A stretch of DNA of 64,000 bases from JAJDAN01 sp046583095 (GCA_046583095.1 JAYGDB010000222.1:1-64000); one strand, 5' to 3'. Counted from the stretch's first letter, positions 9,544 through 19,502 are shown. The notes: generated by a model not told the origin, from the sequence alone. A program made the numbers and translations.

Positions 9544-10313
9544 GTGTGCCGTCCCTTCGAGATCCCCTCTGCGACCAGGTAGCGGTAGCTCTGCTCCACC
9601 GCCTCGAACATGTCCGTCGCGCAGTGATCGAGCTCGACGATGTGCCAGGCCGCTTGATCGGCCGCCGCAGCGATGCCCGCCAGATCGACGACACCTCCGC
9701 CCGCGGCGGTCATGGGGCTCTTGGGGCCATCTGCCGGGCCGTCCTTCAGGTGGAGCAGTCGCGCTCGGCTACCCAGGTCGGAGACCACCTGCACGGGATC
9801 CGCACCGCCCACCTGGGCCCAGTAGACGTCGATTTCGGCGAAGATCTCCGGCTCGAGTTGCTCGAAGAGCAGCGCGTGAGCAGGCTGGTCGTCGATCTTC
9901 GTCGAGAACTCCCAGTTGTGATTGTGATATCCGAGCCGCATGCCTCGGGACGCCACGGTCTCGTAGGCGCGGTTCAGCTGATCCGCGGTGACCGAGATCT
10001 GCTCGCGATCGGCGAAGCGGTCGGGAGGTAGAAACGCGACCACCAGGTCTTCGGCGCCGATTTCCTGCTGGAGGTCGAGGATCTCGGCGGCGGACTCACC
10101 GATCGGTAGCTGGATGTGCGAGCTGCTCACCGTCATGCCCGCGGCTTCGACGCGTCGGCGAAACTCCCGCGGCGGTAGACCGTGAAGGCCGGCGGGCTCG
10201 ACGCCGATGAATCCGATCTGCCCGAGACGCTCGATGACTGCCGGGAAGTCGGCGGCCGCTTCCTCGCGGAGGCTGTAGAGCTGAACCGAGAGGGGGGCTG
10301 AAGGGTTCGGCAC
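9540..10313 (-). CDS. Sugar phosphate isomerase/epimerase
   Basis: 257 aa xylose-isomerase-like TIM barrel of standard length. Characteristic pieces: LSVQLYSLREEAAADFP at the N-terminus, LGYHNHNWEF (metal/His site), EIDVYWAQVGGADPVQV and LLHLKDGP. This SVQLYSLR...GYHNHxxEF pattern is common to the sugar phosphate isomerases paired with Gfo/Idh/MocA enzymes. The start is GTG at 10313; the nearest upstream ATG is out of frame. It is first in a probable operon with the dehydrogenase and perhaps the GT-C-like protein. Confidence 0.87.
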   Translation of the reverse strand: MPNPSAPLSVQLYSLREEAAADFPAVIERLGQIGFIGVEPAGLHGLPPREFRRRVEAAGMTVSSSHIQLPIGESAAEILDLQQEIGAEDLVVAFLPPDRFADREQISVTADQLNRAYETVASRGMRLGYHNHNWEFSTKIDDQPAHALLFEQLEPEIFAEIDVYWAQVGGADPVQVVSDLGSRARLLHLKDGPADGPKSPMTAAGGGVVDLAGIAAAADQAAWHIVELDHCATDMFEAVEQSYRYLVAEGISKGRHT

Positions 10314-10591
10314 TGCGCATGGGTATCCGAACTCTCGGCCTGGCGCTAACTCCCGGCCGCGAATGAGTGCCCGCTCCCTCCTCGTTCAGCGCCGAAACGG
10401 GTCTGCGGGACCCCGGGTTGACGCCGTTCCGATCTTGGAACTTGGCGAGCCGTACAAGCAACTGGATTCGCGCCGGAATTCGCATCGCATCCCGCAGCCG
10501 AGGAATAACGCCCAGAGCGCTCGCCACAACACCGCCGATCCGACCACTGACCTGCGTTCGATCTGCCAACTCGAGAACGGAGGCTGCGCTT

Positions 10592-11071
10592 ATGATGCGC
10601 ATGTTCGAGTGGACTGGCCGGCTGACGCTGGTCGCAATGTGGCTCCTGCTAGCGGCACCGGCGCATGCAGGCGGCGCATCCCTGAATGATGACCATGGGT
10701 CCTCGGGGCCGGAGGCTCCCGCATCCCTGGATGTGTCGCAGGCCGCAGTCAATTTTAGCCTGTACGACTTCTCGGCTGTCGACTTCGACGGCGCGATGCT
10801 CGGAGAACTCCTCGGTCGCCCGCATGCCCACGGCGCCCAGGCGTTCTTGGCCCTGTTCTCACCGGGGCATCGGGATGCCCCGGATCGGTCTCCTGGCCAC
10901 GATGCGGAGCATGCCCCGATGGATGTCGAGCAGTGGTGGATTCGCCACCTCGGACCGCTCGCTCGCCACCTCCACTCCCAGGCGTCACAGCTGCCCGAGC
11001 CTTCTTCCGGATTGATGCTGACGTTGGGTCTCGCCGCCTGGATGGGCGTGAGGCGTCGCGCCCGCGTCTGA
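10592..11071 (+). CDS. Secreted protein with PEP-CTERM-like sorting signal
   Basis: 159 aa of unknown function. ATG 10592 is chosen because GGAGG lies at 10579-10583 and the result begins with a clean signal peptide (about residues 1-26, ending APAHA). The middle is His- and Asp-rich. The C-terminus has LPEPSSG (135-140), an 11-12 residue hydrophobic stretch and a RRRAR tail, the three-part layout of PEP-CTERM sorting signals cut by exosortase. No exosortase gene is in the window. Longer in-frame starts upstream (10367) would destroy the signal peptide. A single-pass membrane protein is the alternative reading. Confidence 0.7.
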   Translation: MMRMFEWTGRLTLVAMWLLLAAPAHAGGASLNDDHGSSGPEAPASLDVSQAAVNFSLYDFSAVDFDGAMLGELLGRPHAHGAQAFLALFSPGHRDAPDRSPGHDAEHAPMDVEQWWIRHLGPLARHLHSQASQLPEPSSGLMLTLGLAAWMGVRRRARV

Positions 11072-11283
11072 TCCGCCGGCAGTTCACCTCGCCCGCTGGT
11101 ACTGCATCCCAAGCCCCGCCGCCGTCTCCGCTGACGATGGCCTTGGCTGTGAGGTCTCTCCTCGGGTTTGGCCATGTCCTGAGCGTCGAGGGCATGTTCT
11201 CGGGCATGGCTCGGAGCGTCGTACAAGCCACGCAGCCGGTGGGTGGGCGAGGCGTTCTTCGAAGCTCTGGAACACTGTCAGAA

Positions 11284-11553
11284 CTAGGAGTCCTTGCACT
11301 CCAGCCTGTCGATCGCGTGGACCGGTGCGTTGGGGCCGCTCATCAGCTCGGTGATAGCGCCGTAGACGAGTTGGTGTTGCTGGACGCGGCTCTTTCCCTC
11401 GAAGGCCCTCGAGACGACGGCGATCTCGAAGTGGCCGGGCCCGCGCGGGTCGATCCTGATTTCCGCGCTCTCGATGGCCGCGGCGATCGCCTCCCGGATC
11501 TGCTCCACGACGACTTCCGGGGGCGGGCCCTGGTTGGCGATCTGTAGAGCCAT
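11284..11553 (-). CDS. bolA: BolA family protein
   Basis: 89 aa, family length. BolA proteins pair with monothiol CGFS glutaredoxins to bind a bridging [2Fe-2S] cluster in iron sensing and cluster delivery. It shows the BolA pattern EIRIDPRGPGHFEIAVVSRAFEGKSRVQQHQLVYGAI, including the conserved H of HFEI and the RVxxHQxVY segment. Its ATG overlaps the stop of the glutaredoxin gene by one base (TGATG at 11551-11555), so the two are made together. Confidence 0.92.
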   Translation of the reverse strand: MALQIANQGPPPEVVVEQIREAIAAAIESAEIRIDPRGPGHFEIAVVSRAFEGKSRVQQHQLVYGAITELMSGPNAPVHAIDRLECKDS

Positions 11554-12182
11554 CAGGCTTCTTCTGGCGCGTTGGGGTTCTCGATCTTGAACCCGGCCCC
11601 GCGCGGCGTATCCACGGTCTCGATGCTCAGGCCCTCCGCCCGTTGGGCGCTCAGGGCGTCGATCAGCAAGCGGATGCCGTTCGCGTCGATCTCGATGTCG
11701 TGGCCGCGCCGCGGTGCCATCGCCAGGCTGGCTTGGTAACGGGAGTCGATTGCGAGGTGCAGTTCGCGTTCTTCGTCTTCGCCACCGGCGCCGGGAGTGG
11801 CCTTGCGCAGGGCCTCGGCAGCCTCGTCGCTGATCGTGATCGTCGGGCGGATGCTGAGATCCAGCTGGATCCCCAGTTTCTCGTGCAGCTCACCCGAGTC
11901 GAAGAGCTCCTGGATGATGTCGCAGCCGCCGATGAACTCACCCTCTACGTAGAGTTGTGGAATCGTCGGCCAGGCCGAGTAGGTCTTGATGCCGTCGCGC
12001 AGGGCCGCGTCCGAGAGCACGTCTGCCGTCTCGTACTCGGGAGTGAGGCTGTCGAGGATCTGGATGACGGTGGCCGAGAAGCCGCACTGGGGGGCCTGGC
12101 GGTTTCCCTTCATGAACAGCATCACGTGGTGAGAATGGACGAGATCGTCGATTTTCTGTTGAGTGGTGTCGTCGAGACTCAT
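11553..12182 (-). CDS. grxD: Monothiol glutaredoxin Grx4 with degenerate IscA-like tail
   Basis: 209 aa, about twice a normal Grx4. Residues 1-108 are a CGFS glutaredoxin (QAPQCGFSATV, Cys33; WPTIPQLYVEGEFIGGCDI) for [2Fe-2S] trafficking. Residues about 113-209 resemble an A-type Fe-S carrier (ITISDEAAEAL near its start, GAGFKIENPNA near its end), but the three cluster-binding cysteines of IscA/HesB are absent, so this half probably does not hold a cluster as IscA does. The start chosen is ATG 12182; upstream in-frame extension is not Grx-like. It is followed by bolA with a 1-nt overlap. A TAGCAT -10-like element lies at 12224-12229. Confidence 0.85.
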   Translation of the reverse strand: MSLDDTTQQKIDDLVHSHHVMLFMKGNRQAPQCGFSATVIQILDSLTPEYETADVLSDAALRDGIKTYSAWPTIPQLYVEGEFIGGCDIIQELFDSGELHEKLGIQLDLSIRPTITISDEAAEALRKATPGAGGEDEERELHLAIDSRYQASLAMAPRRGHDIEIDANGIRLLIDALSAQRAEGLSIETVDTPRGAGFKIENPNAPEEA

Positions 12183-12231
12183 GGGGTTCCGATATCGGTC
12201 AGGCTGGCTGCAGTTCGGGGCCGATGCTAGC

Positions 12232-12492
12232 TCAGCCGGAGCAGCGAGCGCTCCGGGGCGGAGTGCGGGCGCACTCCATGCCCTGGGTGACACCCCTTGA
12301 CAGCGGAACACACGCGGTCGTCGTCGCCTGCATCCTAGCCATTTCTTCGTCCGGGCCCGAGACCGTCGCGCAGTTCTCACCTCCGCCGTAACGGATGCAG
12401 ACGACGCACTCCACCGAGGTCTCGGTGGCGGTCACGTAGAGCATTGCCACCAAGAAGATCGCCGCGATCACGACTCCCGCGAGGATCCTCAA
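12232..12492 (-). CDS. Small Cys-rich membrane-anchored protein, unknown function
   Basis: 86 aa. One N-terminal hydrophobic segment (about residues 4-22), then a short soluble domain with six cysteines (VECVVC, ENC, TAC, MEC, ARC), which would form disulfides if exported. Its ATG overlaps the stop of the protease gene (ATGA, 12489-12492), which argues that it is real and coupled to prc. Similar small Cys-rich proteins may exist in related bacteria, but no named family was recognised. It could be a substrate, partner or regulator of the protease. Confidence 0.6.
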   Translation of the reverse strand: MRILAGVVIAAIFLVAMLYVTATETSVECVVCIRYGGGENCATVSGPDEEMARMQATTTACVPLSRGVTQGMECARTPPRSARCSG

Positions 12493-14576
12493 CTGTTCAA
12501 GAGCACCCAGTCCGCCAGGATGCGCAGGGCCTCCCGCTGCTGCGGCGTGGGCTCGTCGCTCTTGGACTCGGCGCTCGTCTCGCTCGGTCGCTTGGGGATG
12601 TGCACCAGATCCGGGCTCGAGCCCGCGCCACCGGCGGTCGAGGCCACCGAGCCGTCCTCGGGGAGTCCCGAGTCGTCACCGCTGGCGGCCTGCTCGACAC
12701 CCTCGGCGTCAGGCTCCTCCTCTCCTTCTTCCTGCGAAGGGGGCTTGTAGACGTCCGAGAGGTGAAGGACGCCATTGCGTTCCTTCGTCTCCTCGATCTG
12801 CTTCAGGATTTCCGCGAATTCCTCGCTTTGCTCGGTCCGCTCGGCGGACTTGTTGGCGAGGCGGGTTACCGCGTCGGCGGTCACCGGCCGCCAGAAGCCG
12901 GGGGCGCTCGAGTTGGGGCCTGGCGCAGAGGCGGGGTCGATGAACGGGTCGATCTTCTGGCTCGGAAGCGAATAGTCCTGGTGTTTTTCTCCCAGCTCGT
13001 TCGCGCTGAAGAGCGACGGGAAGACGATGTCGGCTCGCACACCTTCGTGTTGCGTCGAATTGCCTCCCGGCCGGAAGAAGACGGCCGTGGTGACCTTCAG
13101 GGCGCCGAGCGGCGTGGCCAGGGGCACCATGCTCTGGACCGTACCCTTTCCGAAGGTGTGGTCGTCACCGACGACGATCGCACGGCGGTAGTCTTTCATG
13201 GCACCGGCGACGATCTCCGACGCCGATGCGCTGATGCGGGAGGTGAGGAGCACCATCGGACCGCCGTAGAGCAGGGAGTCGTCGGGATCCCGCAGCACCT
13301 GCACCTTCGACGAGCTGTCCTTCACAGCGACGACGCCGCCGTTGCGAATGAAGAAGCCGGCGATCTCGACAGAGTTCTCGAGCAGTCCACCGCCGTTGCG
13401 GGAGAGATCGAGGAGCAGCCCGTCCGCCTTCTCCTTCTTTACCTCGCGCAGGAGTTCTCGCATGTCGCGGGAGCTCTGCCGCTCGGTGGGATTGCGGCCG
13501 CCGTAGAAGGAAGGCAGCTCGAGGACAGCGAGCTTCAGGGTCTTGCCGCCTTCCACTTCGACCTCTTCGAAGCGGAGTGCAGCCGCCTGGTCTTCGAGCT
13601 TGATCTTGTCCCGGACGATGCTCAGGATCAGGCGCTCGGTCGTCTCGCCCTGCCGCAGGATCGACAGGCGCACCATGGTGCCTCGCTTGCCGCGGATGAG
13701 ACGGACTACGTCGCGCAGGTCCATGTCGATGATGTCGACGAATTCGCCGTCCGCCTGGGCGACGGCGATGATCTTGTCGCTCGGCTCGATGCCCCCGATT
13801 CGGTCCGCGGCGCCGCCCGGGATGATCTTCTCGACTACCGAGTATCCGTCGCGAGAGGCCAGCCCGACGCCGATCCCTTCGAGCGAGAGCTCCATTCCGA
13901 TCTGGAAGTCCTCGACGGCCTCCTGCGTGAAGTAGTTCGAGTGGGGGTCGAGGGCCATCGCGAAGGCGTCGAGGAAGGACGCGTAGACATCGTCCTCTTC
14001 GAGTTCTTTCGCACGTTTCGTCATCAGCTCATAGCGGTGGATGAGCTTCCGCTTGGCTTCGGGCAGCTCTTCGCCATTGGAGAGGTAGTTCGAAATCTGG
14101 AAGTGGATCAGGCGGCCGTAGAGGTTGTCGCGCTCGGCGGTCGTCTTGGGGCGGGCGCGCTTCTCTGGGTCGATGATCAGCTCGACGCTCGAATCGAGCT
14201 GGTAGTCCTCCGCGCCGACGTACTTCGTCACGAAGGCTTGCATCTCTTCGTAGTGCTCGATCATCTCCTGGCGGAGGTCGAGCAGGGTCGTGCAATCGCC
14301 GCGCCGTACATCGTGGAAGACGCCCCGGAGTCGCGAGGCGAGCTTCTCCCTCTCGCCCGCGAGGAATATGGATTTCGAGGGGTCGAGTCGCTTGATATAG
14401 GAGTCGATGGTGCGCTGGCGCAGCTCGTCGTTCAGATAGCGGAATGAGTAGTGCTTGTTGAGATAGGCTGTTTGCAGCTCGGAGACGCGCTTGCAGGAGA
14501 GCCCCATGGCGGCAGCCGGGCTCGCAGCGATGAGTGCGCTCACGACGAGTAGGATCGAGAAGCTGGCTCGGGTCAT
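12489..14576 (-). CDS. prc: Tail-specific (C-terminal processing) protease
   Basis: 695 aa, like E. coli Prc (682). Periplasmic serine protease of family S41 that degrades proteins from the C-terminus and trims envelope proteins. Signal peptide at residues 1-23 (ends PAAA), Prc-type N-terminal helical region, PDZ (near MELSLEGIGVGLASRDGYSVVEKIIPGGAADRIGG), then the S41 core with GGGLLENSVEIAGFF, Ser in SASASEIVAGAM and Lys in FGKGTVQSM, the Ser/Lys dyad. The C-terminus is long and acidic. ATG 14576 is preferred over ATG 14585 because the TATCAT -10-like element ends 7 nt before it and overlaps the other. Confidence 0.92.
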   Translation of the reverse strand: MTRASFSILLVVSALIAASPAAAMGLSCKRVSELQTAYLNKHYSFRYLNDELRQRTIDSYIKRLDPSKSIFLAGEREKLASRLRGVFHDVRRGDCTTLLDLRQEMIEHYEEMQAFVTKYVGAEDYQLDSSVELIIDPEKRARPKTTAERDNLYGRLIHFQISNYLSNGEELPEAKRKLIHRYELMTKRAKELEEDDVYASFLDAFAMALDPHSNYFTQEAVEDFQIGMELSLEGIGVGLASRDGYSVVEKIIPGGAADRIGGIEPSDKIIAVAQADGEFVDIIDMDLRDVVRLIRGKRGTMVRLSILRQGETTERLILSIVRDKIKLEDQAAALRFEEVEVEGGKTLKLAVLELPSFYGGRNPTERQSSRDMRELLREVKKEKADGLLLDLSRNGGGLLENSVEIAGFFIRNGGVVAVKDSSSKVQVLRDPDDSLLYGGPMVLLTSRISASASEIVAGAMKDYRRAIVVGDDHTFGKGTVQSMVPLATPLGALKVTTAVFFRPGGNSTQHEGVRADIVFPSLFSANELGEKHQDYSLPSQKIDPFIDPASAPGPNSSAPGFWRPVTADAVTRLANKSAERTEQSEEFAEILKQIEETKERNGVLHLSDVYKPPSQEEGEEEPDAEGVEQAASGDDSGLPEDGSVASTAGGAGSSPDLVHIPKRPSETSAESKSDEPTPQQREALRILADWVLLNS

Positions 14577-14583
14577 CGATTGC

Positions 14584-14589
14584 ATGATA
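14584..14589 (-). promoter_or_regulatory. -10-like TATCAT for prc, leaderless spacing
   Basis: TATCAT on the minus strand ends 7 nt before ATG 14576 and physically overlaps the alternative ATG at 14585, which therefore could not be in the transcript if this is the promoter. Confidence 0.45.
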
Positions 14590-14665
14590 ACAGGCTCGTA
14601 CCTCGGGGCCCCGCAGGGAGCGTCCTCTGCTTGTCGGACGAGCAGCCCCGGTACCTGAGGCTGGA

Positions 14666-15613
14666 TCAGGCCTGCGGGCGAAGGGCTGGCAGCACTTGTT
14701 CCGCGAAGAGTCGCGCGGGCTCGCGGGTGTCGCGACCGAAGAACTCGATCACGAACCCCGTACACCCGAGCTTTCGATGCCGGTCGATACAATCGATCAC
14801 GCGCTCGGGCGTTCCCCAGATTCCGTGCTCTTCGAGTCCGGCCCCGAGATGCCCGCCGTAGACCTTCTGCGCCTTCTCGAGAGAAGCGCGCGCCTGCGCG
14901 TCGGTTTCGGCGATCACGACGACGCACTGCTGGGAGACCGACAGGGTGTCGAAGTCGCGCTTCTCTTCGTCGCAACGGCGCTTCAGCGCCTCGATCTTCT
15001 GTGCCAGCTGAGCCTGGGCGATGGCCATGTTGTTCCAGATGTCGGCGTGTCGCGCGACGATGCCCATCAGCACCTTCTCTCCCCCGCCGCCGATCAGGAT
15101 CGGAGGCCGCCGTGCGGGCTTCGGTTCGCAGATTGCGTCGCGGACCTGGAAGTGCTCGCCTTCCAAGCTGAAGCGTTCCTCAGTCCAGAGGCCGGTTAGG
15201 ATCTGGACCATTTCTTCGAGAGCGCGCATTCGCTCTCCCAGGTTCGGAAACCGACAGCCCGTCTGCTCGAACTCCGGTTGGAACCAGCCGGCGCCCAGGC
15301 CCATGATCGTCCGTCCCGACGAGACCTGGTCGAGGGTCGCGACCTGCTTGGCGAGGACCGCGGGGTTCCGAAAGAACGGCGGGGTGACGAGTGTTCCGAG
15401 TCCGACGTGCTCGGTGATGGCCGCAACGGCCGCGAGCAGTGTCCATGCCTCGAGGATCGGAAGCGTGGGAAGCGGCACGCCGTAGATGTGGTCGCATACC
15501 CAGACGGAGTCGAACCCGCAGTCATCGAACGCGATCGCGGTCTCGCGTACCTCCTCCCACGTGCGCTTGATCTGGGGCAAGGTGGCACCGAAGTGCAGGG
15601 ATTCCTGAGCCAT
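14666..15613 (-). CDS. F420-dependent LLM class oxidoreductase
   Basis: 315 aa luciferase-like TIM barrel. The N-terminal half (FGATLPQIKRTWEEV, FDSVWVCDHIYG, VGLGTLVTPPFFRNPAVLAKQ, GRTIMGLGAGWFQPEF) is typical of the F420-dependent branch. RPPILIGGGGEKVL and the C-terminal RVIDCIDRHRKLGCTGFVIEF complete the fold. ATG 15613 has GAGGAAGGA upstream. Substrate unknown; the family includes glucose-6-phosphate dehydrogenases and many uncharacterised reductases. It lies upstream of prc, co-directional, and divergent from fumarase. Confidence 0.85.
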   Translation of the reverse strand: MAQESLHFGATLPQIKRTWEEVRETAIAFDDCGFDSVWVCDHIYGVPLPTLPILEAWTLLAAVAAITEHVGLGTLVTPPFFRNPAVLAKQVATLDQVSSGRTIMGLGAGWFQPEFEQTGCRFPNLGERMRALEEMVQILTGLWTEERFSLEGEHFQVRDAICEPKPARRPPILIGGGGEKVLMGIVARHADIWNNMAIAQAQLAQKIEALKRRCDEEKRDFDTLSVSQQCVVVIAETDAQARASLEKAQKVYGGHLGAGLEEHGIWGTPERVIDCIDRHRKLGCTGFVIEFFGRDTREPARLFAEQVLPALRPQA

Positions 15614-15733
15614 CGGCCGGTTCCTTCCTCAGCGGTACTTCGAGTTGTCGGGGTGTCGCTTCTCGCCAAGTGCCTGGCGGCCTCCGCCGGCCTCGGCGAT
15701 CTCCGTGTATAGCTCCAGACCTACGAGGGCCAC

Positions 15734-15739
15734 TATCAT
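15734..15739 (+). promoter_or_regulatory. -10-like TATCAT upstream of fumarase
   Basis: TATCAT 29 nt before the fumarase ATG in the 155-nt divergent spacer. No obvious -35. Confidence 0.35.
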
Positions 15740-15768
15740 CCGTGCATCTTCCCCTTGCGGATCAGCCG

Positions 15769-17375
<1,607 letters not shown>

Positions 17376-17379
<4 letters not shown>

Positions 17380-18215
17380 GTGCTTTGAACGTCGAGCACA
17401 TCGATTCGCTCTCGGATCCGCGCCTCGATGACTATCGGAATGTCCGAGACAAGGAGTTGCTTCGCGACCGCTCCCTCTTCATCGTCGAGGGGCGGGAGAA
17501 CGTCCGCCGCTTGATCCGGGATTCGTCCCACCAGCCGCGATCGCTGCTGCTGTCGAAGCCGGCCTTTGAAGCGATGGCCGACTTCCTCGCGCAATTGCCC
17601 GACCCGATTCGCGTTCTCGTCGGGGCGAGGGAGGTCGTGAGCAGCGTGGCGGGTTTCGATCTGCATCGCGGTTGCCTCGCCGCGGTCGAGCGCAAGCCGA
17701 ACGCCAAGCCGTCTTCGCTGCTTGCGGCTCCCGGGGAAAGCTCTCTCGTCGTGGTGCTCGAAGGGCTCGCGAATCCCGACAACGTGGGGGGCGTCTTCCG
17801 CAACGCGATGGCGCTCGGAGTCGACGCGGTGCTGCTTTGCCCTCGTTGCTGCGATCCCCTCTACCGCAAGGCGATCCGGGTCTCGATGGGCGCTGCGCTC
17901 TGTGTTCCGACCGCGCGCTTCGACCTTTGGCCCGGCGGACTCGAAGAGTTACGCGCCGCCGGCTACCGCATCGTTGCCATGCACCCCGGTCGGGATGCGG
18001 AAGAGGTCGGCACGGCCCGCTGGAGCCAGCACGTCCGGCAGCTCTCGCGGGTGGCGCTAGTGCTGGGCGCGGAGGGTAACGGGCTTTCCGCCGAGACCCT
18101 GGCCCTGTGCGACGAACGCCACCGGATCGCCATGGTTCCCGGCTTCGATTCCCTGAACGTCGCGACGGCCGCCGCGATCGCGCTGCATCATCTTTTCGTG
18201 GCGCGGTCGGGTTAG
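17376..18215 (+). CDS. TrmH/SpoU family RNA methyltransferase
   Basis: 279 aa. SAM-dependent 2'-O-ribose methyltransferase with a trefoil knot. N-terminal substrate-binding domain (VEGRENVRRLIRDS), then SpoU motif 1 (LEGLANPDNVGGVFRNAMALGVDAVLL), motif 2 (LVLGAEGNGLSAETLALCD) and motif 3 (IAMVPGFDSLNVATAAAIALH). The start is GTG 17376 inside the fumarase stop. rRNA versus tRNA target cannot be told from sequence. The stop overlaps the next gene by one base (TAGTG). Confidence 0.92.
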
Positions 18216-18781
18216 TGCGTGACTTCGTTACGGTCGTCTCGGGGGTGCCGCGCTCCGGCACCTCGTTGATGATGCAGATGCTCGCTGCCGGCGGGCTGCC
18301 ACTGTTGGTCGACGAGCAGCGTCCTCCGGACGAGGACAACCCGCACGGTTATTTCGAGTACGCGCCCGTGAAGGCGTCCGCGCGCGACGTCGACTGGTGG
18401 GGTGGCGCCGCCGGCCGAGCCGTGAAGGTGGTTCACGCGCTGCTGCGGCATCTCCCCGAGTCGGGCGAGCTGCGGATCGTCCTGATGGACCGCGACCTCG
18501 GAGAAGTCCTGCGGTCTCAGCGCGCGATGCTCGAGCGGGTAGGCGGAGCGTCCGAAGCTGAGGACGAGATGGCCCTCGCGCGCGTCTTCGAGGCCCAACT
18601 CGACGAGGCGAGGGCCTGGGCGGTCGCGCGGCCGCGGACCGCGCTGCTCCCGGTTGCCCATCGCCGTTTGATCGAGTCTCCGGCCGAGGTGGTGTCGCGC
18701 ATCCAGGCGTTCCTCGGAGGTGGCCTCGATGGAAGCGCCATGGTCGCGTGCGTCGACCCGGACCTGGTTCGCTCGCGGTAG
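18215..18781 (+). CDS. Sulfotransferase-like P-loop protein
   Basis: 188 aa. The N-terminus FVTVVSGVPRSGTSLMMQML is the 5'-phosphosulfate-binding P-loop of sulfotransferases that use PAPS. RIVLMDRDLGEVLRSQRAML resembles the 3'-phosphate-binding segment with a conserved Arg/Ser. It is shorter than typical bacterial sulfotransferases (250 or more), so it may be a minimal variant or have another activity. The start is GTG 18215, overlapping the SpoU stop by one base. Third gene of a fumarase-SpoU-sulfotransferase run; no functional link is obvious. It ends 7 nt before the convergent amidotransferase. Confidence 0.75.
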   Translation: MRDFVTVVSGVPRSGTSLMMQMLAAGGLPLLVDEQRPPDEDNPHGYFEYAPVKASARDVDWWGGAAGRAVKVVHALLRHLPESGELRIVLMDRDLGEVLRSQRAMLERVGGASEAEDEMALARVFEAQLDEARAWAVARPRTALLPVAHRRLIESPAEVVSRIQAFLGGGLDGSAMVACVDPDLVRSR

Positions 18782-18788
18782 GCCGCGC

Positions 18789-19487
18789 CTAACTCGCTGC
18801 GACGAGGGCTCGGAACAGCGCAACGCGTGCCTCGCCGTCGAGCTTCTCGGGATGCCACTGCACGCCCACGACGAAGCGCTCCCCGGCGCCTTCGACTGCC
18901 TCGATCAGGCCGTCTGCACTTCGCGCGCTCACCACGAGTCCCTCACCGGGCGCTGCCACGGCCTGGTGGTGCAGGCTGTTCACCGAAGCGCTCGTGCCGA
19001 GGATGCTCTCGAGTTGGCTCCCCGGTGTGACCGAGAGCCCGTGGCGTCCCGTCGCTTCGGGAAGCGCGTGGTCATGGGCCTCCGGGACGTCGATCGGGAC
19101 ATGGTGGTGCAGACGGCCGCCGTGATGCAGGCAGAGGATCTGCATCCCGTAGCAGATTCCCAGGACCGGAATCCCTCGGTCGAGTGCGCTCGCGAGCAGG
19201 CGTCGGTCGAAGTCGAGCTGTGCGCGCGGTGTGGGCTCGAAGGTGACGTCGGCGGGGTAGGCGGGCGAAGCCGGGTCGGGCAGGAAATCGTCGCCGCCCG
19301 GTAGCACCAGCGCATCGATGCGTTGGGTCAGTGCGTCGACGTCTTCTTGGAGTGGGAGATGTAGCGCGACGCCGCCGGCCGCCTCCACGGCCCTCGCGTA
19401 GGCCCAGTCGATATAGAGGTAGTCGCGTTCGCGGTGCCAGCGCCCGCGATCGTCCAGTGATTGCGGGATTCCGACGATGGCTGCCAT
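18789..19487 (-). CDS. Class I glutamine amidotransferase (PuuD-like)
   Basis: 232 aa. The family hydrolyses gamma-glutamyl compounds such as gamma-glutamyl-GABA. Nucleophile Cys in GICYGMQILCLHHGG, and the His-Glu of the triad in VGVQWHPEKLD. LVLPGGDDFLP is the oxyanion-side loop. The start is ATG 19487; longer in-frame starts cut into the divergent epimerase gene. A TATACT -10-like element lies 9 nt upstream (19497-19502). The specific substrate is unproven. Confidence 0.9.
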   Translation of the reverse strand: MAAIVGIPQSLDDRGRWHRERDYLYIDWAYARAVEAAGGVALHLPLQEDVDALTQRIDALVLPGGDDFLPDPASPAYPADVTFEPTPRAQLDFDRRLLASALDRGIPVLGICYGMQILCLHHGGRLHHHVPIDVPEAHDHALPEATGRHGLSVTPGSQLESILGTSASVNSLHHQAVAAPGEGLVVSARSADGLIEAVEGAGERFVVGVQWHPEKLDGEARVALFRALVAAS

Positions 19488-19496
19488 GGCACAGGC

Positions 19497-19502
19497 AGTA
19501 TA
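19497..19502 (-). promoter_or_regulatory. -10-like TATACT for amidotransferase
   Basis: TATACT on the minus strand 9 nt before ATG 19487, in the 45-nt spacer shared with the divergent epimerase gene. Confidence 0.4.

Noticed and set aside
10314..10591. Spacer with a TTGACG (near 10428) considered as a -35
   Set aside because: No -10-like hexamer at 16-18 nt. An AATAAC patch near 10502 is too weak. No gene seen here.
11072..11283. Spacer between the PEP-CTERM-like gene and bolA with short open frames on both strands
   Set aside because: No domain, start signal or codon pattern supports a gene, and no terminator hairpin with T-run was found.
12444..14447. Long plus-strand open frame (667 codons) opposite prc
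   Set aside because: High GC gives long antisense frames. The prc frame has complete family motifs, and this one matches no family.
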